The notes: generated by a model from the sequence alone, not told the origin. A stretch of DNA of 64,000 nucleotides from Clostridia bacterium (GCA_017621875.1 JAGASE010000020.1:124001-188000), one strand, 5' to 3'; shown: positions 28,102-38,265, numbered from the stretch's first letter. Program-made: numbers and translations.

Positions 28102-28131
28102 GCAACGGGATAAGATCCCGTTAGCTTTTAT
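28102..28131 (+). terminator. Hairpin after protein C gene
   Basis: AACGGGAT-AAG-ATCCCGTT forms a perfect 8-bp stem followed by AGCTTTTAT. It could end or slow transcription between protein C and the SLH protein gene. Its right arm overlaps the right inverted repeat. Confidence 0.6.
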
Positions 28132-28138
28132 AAGGATA
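28115..28138. repeat. Inverted repeat, right copy flanking protein C gene
   Basis: This is the reverse complement of 26047-26070 with one mismatch. Together the two copies enclose about 2.1 kb containing only the protein C gene. Confidence 0.7.
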
Positions 28139-28203
28139 TAAGGCTGCGGCATGCACGTGCTGCAGCTAAAGACAAAATGAAAATATCAGGAGGTAACAGG
28201 GTA

Positions 28204-30870
28204 ATGAAATTAAAGAGGCTAACGGCATTGCTGCTTGCAGGAGTCATCTCTTTTACGGTATTCCCGGTTTATGCAAGTGAAAATACACATTATACCGAGG
28301 CTGCCGACAGACTGTATAAGCTGGAGCTTCTGGAGGCTCTGCCGGAGAATGCGGAACTTTCACAGACTATAACCAGAGGTATGGCAGTTAAATATGTTTT
28401 GCCGTTCTGCGGAGTTTCGGCAGGAGAAAAGGGCTGTGATACGGAATTTTATGATGTTGATAAAAAGCATCAGTATTCGCAGTATATTCAAGCAGCGGAT
28501 CAGCTTGACTTAATTCACGGATATAACGACGGAACCTTCCGTCCGGACGAGCCGATAACCTATATTGACGCACTTTCGATATTTGTTAATGCACTGGGAT
28601 ATAAGGATATTGCCGAGACCTACGGCGATTATCCCAAAGGGATTCTTGCTGTAGCACAGAATCTTGAAATTATGCTTTCGGGCAGCTATATCAACAAAGA
28701 GTCCATAACAGTAGGAGATTTCTTGTGCATAATGGATTTAGCGAAGGACAAGGATATTGCAGAGGCACTTGGAGATGGAATGAGAGTGTCATTTGACCGC
28801 ACAGATTCGATTTTAAGCGATATTCATGATATTTACTACGGTGAGGCTATCATGACTGCTAATGAATATACAAGCCTTTCCGAGGACGAATATCCCGGAG
28901 AAAACCATGTAATTATAGGTAATCAACGCTTTGATATAGGCGAAAGAGCAGGAAATGTCAGTGAGCTTCTGGGATATACGGTAGAATACTATTACCGCGA
29001 GGAAGCATCGGGAGATGTTCTTTTGTGGGCAATGGCAGATAAAAAGAATAATACAATTACTATTTCGTCGGAAAAATTAGTGAGCTATTCGGATTTTGTG
29101 TATAGCTACTATAAAACGGAGGGCAGCAGCTATGTATCAAAGGCTGAGCTTGCCGAAGATGCGGATATAATATATAACGGACGTGTAAATCTGCATATGC
29201 AGGAGAGCCTGTGGATACCAGAAAATGGAGAGGTAATTCTTATTGACAATGATGGCGACAGAGAGTATGATGTTGTTAAGATTACTGATTTTCAGAGTAT
29301 GCTGGTAGCTGCGGCATTTTCTGAAACCAGAGTATTAAGAGATAAATACACAAATCTTGACTTGAATTTTGAGGACGAAGCTCTTTATGAAGTGATATGT
29401 ATAAAGCAAGGACAAAGGGTAAGCTTTGACCAGATACAGGAGAATAATGCTTTAAGTATCGCAATGAGCAGCTCTGATAACAGCAAAATACTTGTAACAA
29501 TTTACATATCCGATGCAGTGGTTGAGGGTACTGTATCGGAATACACTGTTGGCGACGGCGAGCCTGATACGGTTGTTATTGAAGGTACAAGCTATAAGCT
29601 GACACCCTATGCTAAGAATAATGCAGGGATTGGCTTAAAAGATACAGGAAGCTTCTATCTGGACTGCAATGGTTATATCGTAGGAAGTGTTTTGGGCTAT
29701 AAAACGGGACTTCAGTACGGTTACTTTATCAAGGCACTTAATAATGAGGATGAGGATGTACTCAGCCTTAAAATTCTGAATACAGACGGAAGAATTATGT
29801 ATTATGACGTCAGCGAAAAAGCAAAGGTAAACGGAGCAAAGGAATCAAATGAAAATATAATATCAACTCTAAAGGTTGGTATTGACGGAACTGTATATGA
29901 AAAATGTGTCGGTCAGCCGATAAAGTATGCACTTAATCCTTATGGCGAGATTACCAAGCTGTTTACTCATAATAAAACCCAGAGTGGAGACGTGTCTGTG
30001 CAGGAGGAACGGATAAGGCTAATAAACGACTTTTCTGCAAAAGGAGTTACATATTATCCTACTGCCCGAACGATTAATATGTCCTGCGGAGTGTCAGAAG
30101 ACGCAGTTGCATTTTGTGTTCCCGATGTAGCATCGCAGGTTGCGGGTCTTGCAAGGGATACTGATTTTGTGGTTGAGGATGTTTCTGCATGGAAGCATAC
30201 AAATGGAAACAGACTTCAGACATTTGATGATGACGATATGGGATATTGTTCTCTTGTTCTGCGTGTAAATATTTTAGGCGGCGACACGATTGATGAAAAA
30301 AAAGACCCGTATGCGATGGTGGATAAGATTACTACAACGATTAATGATGATGAGGAGATTATCAGCGTGCTGCACGCTTATACCGGCGGAAAGAAAATAG
30401 AATTGCGGATAGAAGAAGGCACGGCACTCATAGGAGTTGATGGTGCAAGTGAGCTTACAAGAGGCAGCATAATCGAATACAATACTCTTGATAACGGCAA
30501 AACCGGCTGCGTAAAGCTGATTACAACACCTGATGATTTTGTACCGTCAGATACCTATGACGGCAACCGTACCCGCGAAAATGTAACAGTACGCGGTCAG
30601 GTACAGCGTAATAATTCCGATGTTCTGGTAATTTCCTATGAAAAGAGCAACGGGGAGTATGTTCACAGCTACCCGGCAGGAGCAAGCAATATGTGGTTTG
30701 TGCCGGTAACGGGCGGATATATTCATGTTTATGACAGTGATACAGATGAAATAAAGGTGGTATCAACACTATCCGATGTGAAGGATTATGACCATTACGG
30801 CAATAATGCGTCGCTTGTAATGTGCCAGATGACTTACATGAAGGTAAGCAATGTTTTTGTAATAAACTAA
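28204..30870 (+). CDS. Large SLH-domain surface protein, unknown body
   Basis: An 888-residue exported protein. ATG 28204 follows AGGAGG; the signal peptide ends near VYASEN. SLH repeats occupy about residues 30-210 (TITRGMAVKYVLPFCGV; DLIHGYNDGTFRPDEPITYI; GILAVAQNLEIMLSG), so the N-terminus would bind cell-wall polysaccharide. The remaining 670 residues are beta-rich with repeated short patterns of the type Y-x-V-x-x-K and G-x-I-x-x-Y, and no enzyme motif I recognise. It sits between module-repeat proteins and may present or organise them at the surface. Confidence 0.8.
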   Translation: MKLKRLTALLLAGVISFTVFPVYASENTHYTEAADRLYKLELLEALPENAELSQTITRGMAVKYVLPFCGVSAGEKGCDTEFYDVDKKHQYSQYIQAADQLDLIHGYNDGTFRPDEPITYIDALSIFVNALGYKDIAETYGDYPKGILAVAQNLEIMLSGSYINKESITVGDFLCIMDLAKDKDIAEALGDGMRVSFDRTDSILSDIHDIYYGEAIMTANEYTSLSEDEYPGENHVIIGNQRFDIGERAGNVSELLGYTVEYYYREEASGDVLLWAMADKKNNTITISSEKLVSYSDFVYSYYKTEGSSYVSKAELAEDADIIYNGRVNLHMQESLWIPENGEVILIDNDGDREYDVVKITDFQSMLVAAAFSETRVLRDKYTNLDLNFEDEALYEVICIKQGQRVSFDQIQENNALSIAMSSSDNSKILVTIYISDAVVEGTVSEYTVGDGEPDTVVIEGTSYKLTPYAKNNAGIGLKDTGSFYLDCNGYIVGSVLGYKTGLQYGYFIKALNNEDEDVLSLKILNTDGRIMYYDVSEKAKVNGAKESNENIISTLKVGIDGTVYEKCVGQPIKYALNPYGEITKLFTHNKTQSGDVSVQEERIRLINDFSAKGVTYYPTARTINMSCGVSEDAVAFCVPDVASQVAGLARDTDFVVEDVSAWKHTNGNRLQTFDDDDMGYCSLVLRVNILGGDTIDEKKDPYAMVDKITTTINDDEEIISVLHAYTGGKKIELRIEEGTALIGVDGASELTRGSIIEYNTLDNGKTGCVKLITTPDDFVPSDTYDGNRTRENVTVRGQVQRNNSDVLVISYEKSNGEYVHSYPAGASNMWFVPVTGGYIHVYDSDTDEIKVVSTLSDVKDYDHYGNNASLVMCQMTYMKVSNVFVIN

Positions 30871-30886
30871 GAAAGGACATAAAAAT

Positions 30887-32536
30887 ATGAAGAAATTTAT
30901 TTTCGGATTATTGCTGCTTGGGCTTTTGGCACTTGGGATACCGGCTTTTGCGGCAGTATCGGAAATCTCGGCAGAATTTGACGCAACAGCATCAATACTA
31001 ACTGTTTCGGGAAGCAGCACCGATACTCTTATGGTTATTGTTCCAAAAAACAGCAGCACAGATATTCCGTATGAATTAGAGGATATTGATGAAGTAAGCG
31101 GAAAGCTGCTTGTTTTCGGCGAGGCAAAGTCAGAGAATGGTACATTTTCACAGACCTTTCCGCTGCCGACAGACGAGCCGGATGGAAATTATACCGTGTT
31201 TGTATGCTCAAATGACATGGAAAAGCCGGAAAGAGTAGTATTTCGCTATATAAGTGAAAAAACTCTAAACGATGCACTTGATGAAATAAATGACGCCGGA
31301 GCAGAAGATATTATTTCTATAATAGATACATATAAGGAGCTTTTGGGGCTTGATACGAGCAATTTAAGTGCTACTGATGCAGAAAATATTATACTTGTAA
31401 GACCGGAAGACGGATTTAGCGATCCTGATGAGCTGCAGGCAGGTATGGATAAGGGGTATGCACTGACTGTGCTGAATAGCTCGCAGAATGCGTCGGAATT
31501 TAAGACAAATATAGAGAGCTTTAAGGAAACGCTTGGGCTTGACCTTGCCGTTTACAGCAGTATCGGCACTATTGATAGCCGCAGCGAAAAGCAGCTTGCT
31601 GTCTGCGAAGATGTTCTTGCAAAGCTGCCTGTTACAGATTTGACAGCATTTTGCAGCGAGCTTAACAGCACCGCAATGCGTACCGATATAAAGACAGCGG
31701 AGGATTGGGCATATCTTCGTGATATGGTCACTGAAACTTATCGTGAGCAGCTGGATATTTCGGAGGCTGCTTGGGAAAAGTATGAAAAGCTGAAGGATAA
31801 AGCTGCAGTTTTCAAGAGCCTGTATAATAAAAAGCCCGATGACATTGAGGACGCCTTTGAAGACGCTGTAGAGGCACAGTATAAATCGGAAAAATCAAGC
31901 AGCAGCTCCTCATCGTCAAGCGGCGGCTCAGGAGGCTCAAGTATAAAGGGCTCTGCTGTGATTTCCACTCCTATAATTACCGAGCCGGAAAACGCTTTTT
32001 CCGACCTTGACGATGCTGTGTGGGCAGAGTCGGACATCACTGCTCTTAAAAATGCAGGAATTTTGGCAGGTGACGGCAGCGGAAGCTTCTACCCGAACAG
32101 AACTGTTACACGCGAGGAGCTTGTTACAATGGTGGTAAAGGCTTTTGGCTTTGAAAAGTCAGAAGATACGGCTTTTGAAGATGTTTCACCTGATGCATGG
32201 TATGCAAACAATATTGCAGCAGCATTTTCTTCAGGTGCTATAAGCGGAATTTCCGAGACAAAATTCGGCGTGGGTATGGCGATAACCCGTCAGGATTTAG
32301 CGACAATCCTGTTCCGCTGTTCAGGACTTAATGCTATAGAAGAAGGCAAAACCTTTGCTGACGAGCAGGAAATTGACGAATATGCAAAAGAGGCTGTTTC
32401 GGTGCTTTCAAGCCATGGGGTAATAAGCGGTATGGACGAAAATAATTTCGGGCCGAAACAAACTGCAACTCGTGCTCAGGTGGCGGTTATGCTGAACAGA
32501 CTGCTGAATCTCAAGGAGGGAAACAATGATGCTTAA
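30887..32536 (+). CDS. SLH-domain surface protein with Ser-rich linker
   Basis: A 549-residue exported protein. The signal peptide (FIFGLLLLGLLALGIPAFA) is followed by a beta-sandwich of about 100 residues, then a helical region (about 125-325) with KEL and KLPVTDLTAF-like helices. A linker KSSSSSSSSGGSGGSS near residue 340 leads into three clear SLH repeats (366-549): FSDLDDAVWAESDITALKNA, FEDVSPDAWYANNIAAAFSS and FADEQEIDEYAKEAVSVLSS, each with the G-x-x-G-x-F-x-P-x-x-x-x-T-R-x-x element. It overlaps the next gene by 11 bases. Confidence 0.87.
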   Translation: MKKFIFGLLLLGLLALGIPAFAAVSEISAEFDATASILTVSGSSTDTLMVIVPKNSSTDIPYELEDIDEVSGKLLVFGEAKSENGTFSQTFPLPTDEPDGNYTVFVCSNDMEKPERVVFRYISEKTLNDALDEINDAGAEDIISIIDTYKELLGLDTSNLSATDAENIILVRPEDGFSDPDELQAGMDKGYALTVLNSSQNASEFKTNIESFKETLGLDLAVYSSIGTIDSRSEKQLAVCEDVLAKLPVTDLTAFCSELNSTAMRTDIKTAEDWAYLRDMVTETYREQLDISEAAWEKYEKLKDKAAVFKSLYNKKPDDIEDAFEDAVEAQYKSEKSSSSSSSSSGGSGGSSIKGSAVISTPIITEPENAFSDLDDAVWAESDITALKNAGILAGDGSGSFYPNRTVTREELVTMVVKAFGFEKSEDTAFEDVSPDAWYANNIAAAFSSGAISGISETKFGVGMAITRQDLATILFRCSGLNAIEEGKTFADEQEIDEYAKEAVSVLSSHGVISGMDENNFGPKQTATRAQVAVMLNRLLNLKEGNNDA

Positions 32537-33815
32537 GAAAATATTGTTGACTTGTATGTGTATCAGCCTGATGATTTCATCTGCAACTTTTGCACAGGCA
32601 GAAGCTTCTCTTACGGATAAATGCGATGATTTTTCAAATCTGTATGAATACAGCGAATACTGGTCGATTCAAACCAATAATAAGAGCAAGCTGGGCGAAG
32701 ACGGAGGACGTTTTCAGCGTAAGTCGGGAGCTGTCAGTGATGATGCAGACGATTCACAGTATATAACCTATTACTATCCGCGTCCGGAATCTGCCGAGGT
32801 GTTGTTTTACTACACTTCAGAGGAATACATATCGGCTGTGACGATTTCGGGAAGCAGTGATAATGTGAGCTTTACTGAACTTGAAACTACACGTACTGCG
32901 TATACAGGATGTGACAGTACCTCCAGCTGGAGCGGGGCTTATATTAAAGCAACTGATATTCCTGATGGTGTAAAATATATTAAAATTGAAATTGACAAGT
33001 CTGCAAATGTAACAACAGGCTGTGCAATCGGTCAGGTTACACTGGTGCAAGGCGAATCAAGCTATGTAAATACGGCTATTCCCGAGCCGGGTGAGTATAA
33101 TATAACTGAGGATAATTGTCTGAGTTTTGATATGCTTTACGACAAAAGTGAAAACTGGAGAGTTGAAACCAGTGAGGATAAATGGGGAGATGCAGGAAGA
33201 ATAATCAAATCTACCGATACAGATACAGAATATCTTGTATATAAGATTCCATCTGTAGTTAAACTTGATATGGCAATAAACTATACGGGTATGACAGATC
33301 CGTTTGAATTTGTAACGGTTGAAGCAAGCCCGGACGGAGAAAACTATACCGTGGCAGAGATTCCGGACGGTGCTCCGGCGGGTCTGACTGGAGGAAACTG
33401 GTCAACCTATACAGCGTCAATCGCACTTCCAAAAGGGACGGAGTATGTTAAAATTTCAGTCAGTCAGACTGATTATACAGCTCCGTGGTGGTTGAATTTT
33501 GTTAATTTTAAATTTTATTCATCTTCACCATATGAAATAAAGGACGGAGAAATTGATGTGACAGAAGGCACAGCTGCCGCTGATTATACGATAAAGGTAA
33601 ATTATAAGGTGTATGATAATATTACAATGTATCTGGCAGCATATGACGAAAGCGGACTGCTGCTTGATATATGTGCTGAAAGTGCTACGGCTGAGATGGG
33701 AGATGTGCAGCTCAATGCTTCTCTTGACCTTCCCGATGAAACAAAATACGTCAGAGCATTTTTCTTAAACGGCTTGCAGGGAATGCACAGAATTTGCGAA
33801 ACGCAGGAGCAGTAA
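32526..33815 (+). CDS. Secreted module-repeat protein D (unknown family)
   Basis: A 429-residue exported protein beginning ATGATG inside the previous gene. Signal peptide: about 1-25 (ISSATFAQAEA). Two modules follow, about 26-180 and 190-340: YSEYWSIQTNNKS ... DGVKYIKIEIDKS, and SENWRVETSEDKW ... LPKGTEYVKISVS. They match the modules of proteins A and B. The C-terminal 85 residues are the Ig/FN3-like domain (MYLAAYDESGLLLDI ... KYVRAFFLNGLQGM). It ends the surface-protein run, just before a palindrome and the sensor kinase gene. Confidence 0.77.
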   Translation: MMLKKILLTCMCISLMISSATFAQAEASLTDKCDDFSNLYEYSEYWSIQTNNKSKLGEDGGRFQRKSGAVSDDADDSQYITYYYPRPESAEVLFYYTSEEYISAVTISGSSDNVSFTELETTRTAYTGCDSTSSWSGAYIKATDIPDGVKYIKIEIDKSANVTTGCAIGQVTLVQGESSYVNTAIPEPGEYNITEDNCLSFDMLYDKSENWRVETSEDKWGDAGRIIKSTDTDTEYLVYKIPSVVKLDMAINYTGMTDPFEFVTVEASPDGENYTVAEIPDGAPAGLTGGNWSTYTASIALPKGTEYVKISVSQTDYTAPWWLNFVNFKFYSSSPYEIKDGEIDVTEGTAAADYTIKVNYKVYDNITMYLAAYDESGLLLDICAESATAEMGDVQLNASLDLPDETKYVRAFFLNGLQGMHRICETQEQ

Positions 33816-33823
33816 AATGGATT

Positions 33824-33855
33824 GGCATAGCAGCATAAATTTATGCTGTTATGCC
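33824..33855. terminator. 32-bp near-perfect palindrome
   Basis: GGCATAGCAGCATAAA meets TTTATGCTGTTATGCC with no spacer and one G-T pair. It lies between the surface-protein genes and the kinase gene. No U tract follows, so it may only reduce readthrough or could be a regulator site. Confidence 0.5.
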
Positions 33856-33891
33856 TATTTGAAAAAGGGCAGAAAATAAGGAGGCAAAGAT

Positions 33892-35385
33892 ATGGTTATA
33901 GCAATGTATTTATTGTTATTTTTTCTGACAATTATGTTAATGAAATCCTATAGAAAGATAATTACATGGTGCTTTTCCTTTTATTTAACCGGAATATTTC
34001 TGCTTTTGGTTGCTGCCCTTTTGTATATGGCAAAATTTTCTCAGTACCATTTTCCGCTTAGTATAGATTATTCAATATATTTATGGATGAGTAAGATAAA
34101 AATACGAATTTCTGATGTTTCGCGTATTTATAACATTGGAATAGCGGTTATAATGCTTGTGCCGTGCGTTTTATTCTCTGCTTTGGGTAAAAAGAATATC
34201 ATAAGGAGTATTCTTTTGGTAATACCAATAGTAGCATATCTCTGGTACAATGACTACAATACTTCAGAAACTATTTATATTCTTATGCATAGCACGCAGA
34301 AGGCTGATACCGTTAAATGGCTTGCAGATTTGGGACGGAATACTTCAATTATTGCAGTACTTTTATATATGCTTTTGCCAATACCGTTTTTCCTTAATAG
34401 AATTCGAGAATCAAAGTATCATTATACCAAGCGTGAAAACATTGTTTCTCTGCTGTGTGTGACAGCACTTGATATATTTGTTTCGGTATTCTTTATTTTT
34501 GGAAACCTGAGAACAATAAATCCGTACTACAGCACGCTTTTAAAGCATCCTACAGAGGACTTGATATGGGATACCTATTATCTTCTGCCGTTGTCGCTGA
34601 TGATTGTTTTAATTGCGATAATGGTAGCTTTGTATTGGGTAGATCCGTTTCGGCAGATAGTATTTTTTGATAAAAAAAGTATTTATAAAAGCAGCCGGCG
34701 TATTGATAAAAGTACAAGAATGATTTTTCATTCCTACAAGAATTCGTATGTAACCATGGCAAAGCTTGCGGAATGTGCAGAAACTGCTGCAGACAAGGAT
34801 ATTAAGGTTTGCAAGGAAATGATTGAGAAGATAAAAAAGCTTTCACTTTCGTCAATTGAGGACATTTCAAATATGATAGTTTCCTTAGAGGAAATAAGCA
34901 TTTCGGTAAGAGATATTTCCATACGCTCCTGCATAGAAAAGGCTTGTGAAAAGATTGCTGTTCCTGAATACATTATTTTGGAGAAGGATTATAAGGTAGA
35001 GGATGCTGTTATTCAGGGTTCGGAAGAGCATATTGTGTCTATGATAGTGAATCTGATTAATAATGCGGTTGAAGCTATTGATGAGAGCGAACGTGAAAAA
35101 GGCTGCATCTGTATATCGGTTGATACAGACGAATATTATCTGGAGATTGCGATTACAGATAACGGAAAGGGCATACAGAGGTCGGAGATAAAAAACATTT
35201 ATAAATCCTTGTTTTCTACCAAGTCCGGCTGTAAAAATTTCGGGCTCGGACTGACCTTTGTGGATAAGGTGGTAAAGGCACATTTCGGACATATTCATGT
35301 AAAAAGCAAGCCGGGAGAGGAAACGCAGTTTCAGATTTTATTGCCCTTAAAGAAAATTAATAGAAAAAGAGGTGCCGCAGTATGA
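33892..35385 (+). CDS. Membrane sensor histidine kinase
   Basis: A 497-residue kinase. About seven hydrophobic segments fill residues 1-260, with little extracellular sequence, so it may sense through its membrane domain. The predicted phosphoacceptor is His280 in MIFHSYKNSY. The ATPase domain has the N box LINNAVEAIDES near 390, G1 TDNGKGI near 428, F/G2 boxes GLGLTFVDKVVKAHFG near 455 and the C-terminal GEETQFQILLP. It overlaps the response-regulator gene by four bases (ATGA). Position next to surface and mannoside genes suggests glycan sensing; this is inference. Confidence 0.88.
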   Translation: MVIAMYLLLFFLTIMLMKSYRKIITWCFSFYLTGIFLLLVAALLYMAKFSQYHFPLSIDYSIYLWMSKIKIRISDVSRIYNIGIAVIMLVPCVLFSALGKKNIIRSILLVIPIVAYLWYNDYNTSETIYILMHSTQKADTVKWLADLGRNTSIIAVLLYMLLPIPFFLNRIRESKYHYTKRENIVSLLCVTALDIFVSVFFIFGNLRTINPYYSTLLKHPTEDLIWDTYYLLPLSLMIVLIAIMVALYWVDPFRQIVFFDKKSIYKSSRRIDKSTRMIFHSYKNSYVTMAKLAECAETAADKDIKVCKEMIEKIKKLSLSSIEDISNMIVSLEEISISVRDISIRSCIEKACEKIAVPEYIILEKDYKVEDAVIQGSEEHIVSMIVNLINNAVEAIDESEREKGCICISVDTDEYYLEIAITDNGKGIQRSEIKNIYKSLFSTKSGCKNFGLGLTFVDKVVKAHFGHIHVKSKPGEETQFQILLPLKKINRKRGAAV

Positions 35386-36098
35386 GCAAAATCAGGGTAA
35401 TTATATGTGATGATCAGCAATATATGTGTGAATGCTTTGAATATGCATTGAAAGAGACGGAGGACATTGAATTTCTGGGATATGCAACAAATAAAAGGGA
35501 TAGTAAAAAGCTGATTGAATCGGTTATGGCAGATATTGTACTTCTTGACATTCAGATGGATACTGCCACGACCGGACTTGAGCTTATACCGATTGTTCGG
35601 GAAAATCAGCCGAATGCAAAAATAATTATGATGACAGTACATGAGGACGAGGAATATATTTTCAGAGCCTTCAGCGAGGGCGTCAGTGATTATTTCCTAA
35701 AAACCTATCCTACGGAGGATTTGATAAAATCTATTAGAATGGTTCATAACAGTCAGGTTGTATTAAGACCTTATATTGCACAAAAAATATTGAATGAAGC
35801 AGGGCGTATTGCCGAAAAACAGAAGGAGCTTGAAGAAGATAATCTGAATATTAAAGAAAATCAAAAATCTCTTTTATATATTCTTAATATTATGACTAAG
35901 CTTTCTACGGCTGAGTTTGAAATACTTAAAGAGCTTTACTACGGAAAAACCTGTTCTCAGCTTGCTGAGGAAAGATATGTAACGGAAAGCACAATCAGAA
36001 CTCATACAGGAAGAATTTTGAAAAAATTTGAATATGGCAGTATGAAAAAGCTACTCGATGAGTTAAAAAAGATGAACGCTTTTTCTATGTTTGAATAG
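35382..36098 (+). CDS. Response regulator, NarL/LuxR type
   Basis: A 238-residue DNA-binding regulator. The receiver domain has acidic pocket CDDQQ near residue 8, phosphoacceptor Asp56 (LLDIQMD), Thr near 88 and Lys in YFLKTYP near 105. A helical linker (about 125-165) leads to a LuxR-type HTH at about 180-235 (LSTAEFEILKELYYG ... VTESTIRTHTGRILKKF). It is coupled to the kinase. Targets probably include nearby glycan genes. Confidence 0.9.
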   Translation: MSKIRVIICDDQQYMCECFEYALKETEDIEFLGYATNKRDSKKLIESVMADIVLLDIQMDTATTGLELIPIVRENQPNAKIIMMTVHEDEEYIFRAFSEGVSDYFLKTYPTEDLIKSIRMVHNSQVVLRPYIAQKILNEAGRIAEKQKELEEDNLNIKENQKSLLYILNIMTKLSTAEFEILKELYYGKTCSQLAEERYVTESTIRTHTGRILKKFEYGSMKKLLDELKKMNAFSMFE

Positions 36099-36116
36099 AC
36101 TGAAATGGAGAAGTAT

Positions 36117-38240
36117 ATGAAAAAAGAGCTGAATTGGGAATGCAGTATAGCCGGAAAAAATGATTTTTTTTATGCACGCGTGCCGGGTAATGCACAGGAA
36201 GACTATGCTGCTGCACATAATTGGGGCGATGTGAATTTTGCAGACAACTGCGAAATGTACCGGGGACTTGAAGACTACGGCTGGATTTACCGTGCAGAGT
36301 TTGCGACACAGGAGGACGGTACATGGTTTGTAAGTGAGGGTATTGACTATGAATGTGATATATTTTTAAACGGCAGTCATCTTTTGCACAATGTCGGACT
36401 GTATAAGAAAATAGAAATAGACCTTACCAAATTTTTGAAAGCAGAGAATGTTATTGAAGTACATATCGCACCTGTACCAAAGGACGGAAGAAGCGGAACA
36501 CGCGACGAAGCGGCACAGGTCACAAAGCCTGCCGTGAGCTACGGCTGGGACTGGCATCCGAGACTGGTTCCGACCGGCATGTGGCAGAAGGCTTACCTTG
36601 AAACACGCGGAGAAAGCTTTATTTTCGATGTTGACGTTACTTATACGTTAGATGATGCTTTGGAAAATGCACAGGTGTGCTTTGATATTACAGGCGGAAA
36701 AATGCCTGAAATACGACTGTATAGTCCTGATGGTAAACTGCTTTATGAGGGAAATGAAACCGAGATAGAGGTAAATGACGTTGAACTGTGGTGGTGCAGC
36801 GGTCAGGGAAAACCAACGCTTTACACCTATGAAGTGACGGCAGGTGAAAATATTATTTGCGGCACTATAGGTTTTAAGAAAATTGAATTGGTCATGAATG
36901 ACGAGGCTTGGGACGAGCCTTCTGATTTCCCGAAAGGTCGTTCTGTTCCGCCTATTACGGTGTGTCTTAATAACAGAAGAATTTTTGCAAAAGGCTCAAA
37001 CTGGGTTGCACCTGAGATTTTTTACGGAAAAATTAAGCACAAGCGATATGACGAGCTTTTGACGCTGGTGCGTGATGCGAATATGAATATTTTGAGATGC
37101 TGGGGCGGTGCAGTTGTCGGAAAAGAGGACTTTTTTGACCTGTGTGATCAGTATGGAATAATGGTGTGGCAGGAATTTCCGCTTGCGTGCAATTTATACA
37201 GGGACACAAAATTTTATCTTGATATTTTGGAGGACGAAGCGGTTTCGATTATAAAAAGAGTAAAAAAGCATGCGTGTCACTGCATATGGTGCGGTGGAAA
37301 TGAGCTGTTTAACCGCTGGTCGGGAATGACAGACCAGTCGCTTGCACTGAGGCTTTTAAATAAGCTTTGCTATGAGCTTGACAGAGATAAGCCGTTTTTG
37401 CCGACAGCCCCTGTCATGGGCATGGGGCATGGACATTACCTGTTTTATGATGCAGATATTGATAAGACAGTGCATGAAATTTATGGAAATTCACGATGTA
37501 CTGCATATTCCGAATTTGGTGTTCCGTCCTTATGCAGTATGGAAAATCTCAGAAAAATAATCCCACCGGAATTAATAGATGAGCCTGCACCTGATACTCC
37601 GTGGCAGACACATCATGCCTTCGGTGCGTGGGATGCAGCCGGAATTGATACATGGATATGTCGCTCGGTTATGGAAAAGTATTTTGGTGTTGGGCTAACT
37701 GTAGAAGAAATGATTAAATACAGCCAATTTCTGCAGTCGGAGGGACTGAAATTTATATTCGAGGAGGCTCGCAGACAACAGCCGTATTGCTCAATGGCGA
37801 TGAACTGGTGTTTTGCCGAGCCTTGGATTACTGCGGCAAATTCGTCGATTATCTCATATCCTGCAGAGCCTAAGCCTGCATATTATGCAGTGAAAGCTGC
37901 TCTCAGGAGTGTTATGCCAAGCCTTAAAATGCAGCACTTTTTATATACCCAAGGAGAATTGTTTTCAGGTGAGCTTTGGTTTTTAAATGATAGCGGGAAA
38001 GCTGCTGATACGAAAATTAACGTATTTTTGATGTATGATGATAAGAAAGAGCTGATAATTACTTGGGATACAGGAGTAGCTGCTGCAAATAAGAGGGGAC
38101 ATATAATTCAGTTTGTTGTCCCTGAAAGCGATAACAAGTGTATGAAAATCCGGCTTGAATCGTCTGCCGGAAACAGCGAGTATTCATTTTTGACTGTACC
38201 GCCGGCTGAAAAAGAGGATTTCAGTATTATGAACGGATAA
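36117..38240 (+). CDS. GH2 family beta-mannosidase-like enzyme
   Basis: A 707-residue cytosolic GH2 enzyme. Order: sugar-binding jelly roll (1-170, with [15 protein letters not shown] near 142), Ig-like domain, (beta/alpha)8 barrel. The acid/base is Glu396 ([11 protein letters not shown]) and the nucleophile Glu466 (YSEFGVPS). The CGGNE form and the WDWHPR box are those of GH2 mannosidases. ATG 36117 has GGAGAAG upstream; the ATG at 36105 lies before that box. It is shorter at the C-terminus than typical mannosidases. It follows the response regulator closely and precedes the GH130 gene, which fits beta-mannoside breakdown. Confidence 0.85.
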   Translation: MKKELNWECSIAGKNDFFYARVPGNAQEDYAAAHNWGDVNFADNCEMYRGLEDYGWIYRAEFATQEDGTWFVSEGIDYECDIFLNGSHLLHNVGLYKKIEIDLTKFLKAENVIEVHIAPVPKDGRSGTRDEAAQVTKPAVSYGWDWHPRLVPTGMWQKAYLETRGESFIFDVDVTYTLDDALENAQVCFDITGGKMPEIRLYSPDGKLLYEGNETEIEVNDVELWWCSGQGKPTLYTYEVTAGENIICGTIGFKKIELVMNDEAWDEPSDFPKGRSVPPITVCLNNRRIFAKGSNWVAPEIFYGKIKHKRYDELLTLVRDANMNILRCWGGAVVGKEDFFDLCDQYGIMVWQEFPLACNLYRDTKFYLDILEDEAVSIIKRVKKHACHCIWCGGNELFNRWSGMTDQSLALRLLNKLCYELDRDKPFLPTAPVMGMGHGHYLFYDADIDKTVHEIYGNSRCTAYSEFGVPSLCSMENLRKIIPPELIDEPAPDTPWQTHHAFGAWDAAGIDTWICRSVMEKYFGVGLTVEEMIKYSQFLQSEGLKFIFEEARRQQPYCSMAMNWCFAEPWITAANSSIISYPAEPKPAYYAVKAALRSVMPSLKMQHFLYTQGELFSGELWFLNDSGKAADTKINVFLMYDDKKELIITWDTGVAAANKRGHIIQFVVPESDNKCMKIRLESSAGNSEYSFLTVPPAEKEDFSIMNG

Positions 38241-38265
38241 ATATTATATTATAGGAGAAGAAAAT

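Noticed and set aside
31905-31945. Ser/Gly codon run as a possible simple-sequence phase switch
   Set aside because: The codons are mixed (AGC, TCC, TCA, TCG), so it is a protein linker and not a slippery DNA repeat.
34885-35298. 137-codon minus-strand frame inside the histidine kinase
   Set aside because: Antisense to the conserved ATPase domain and without motifs.
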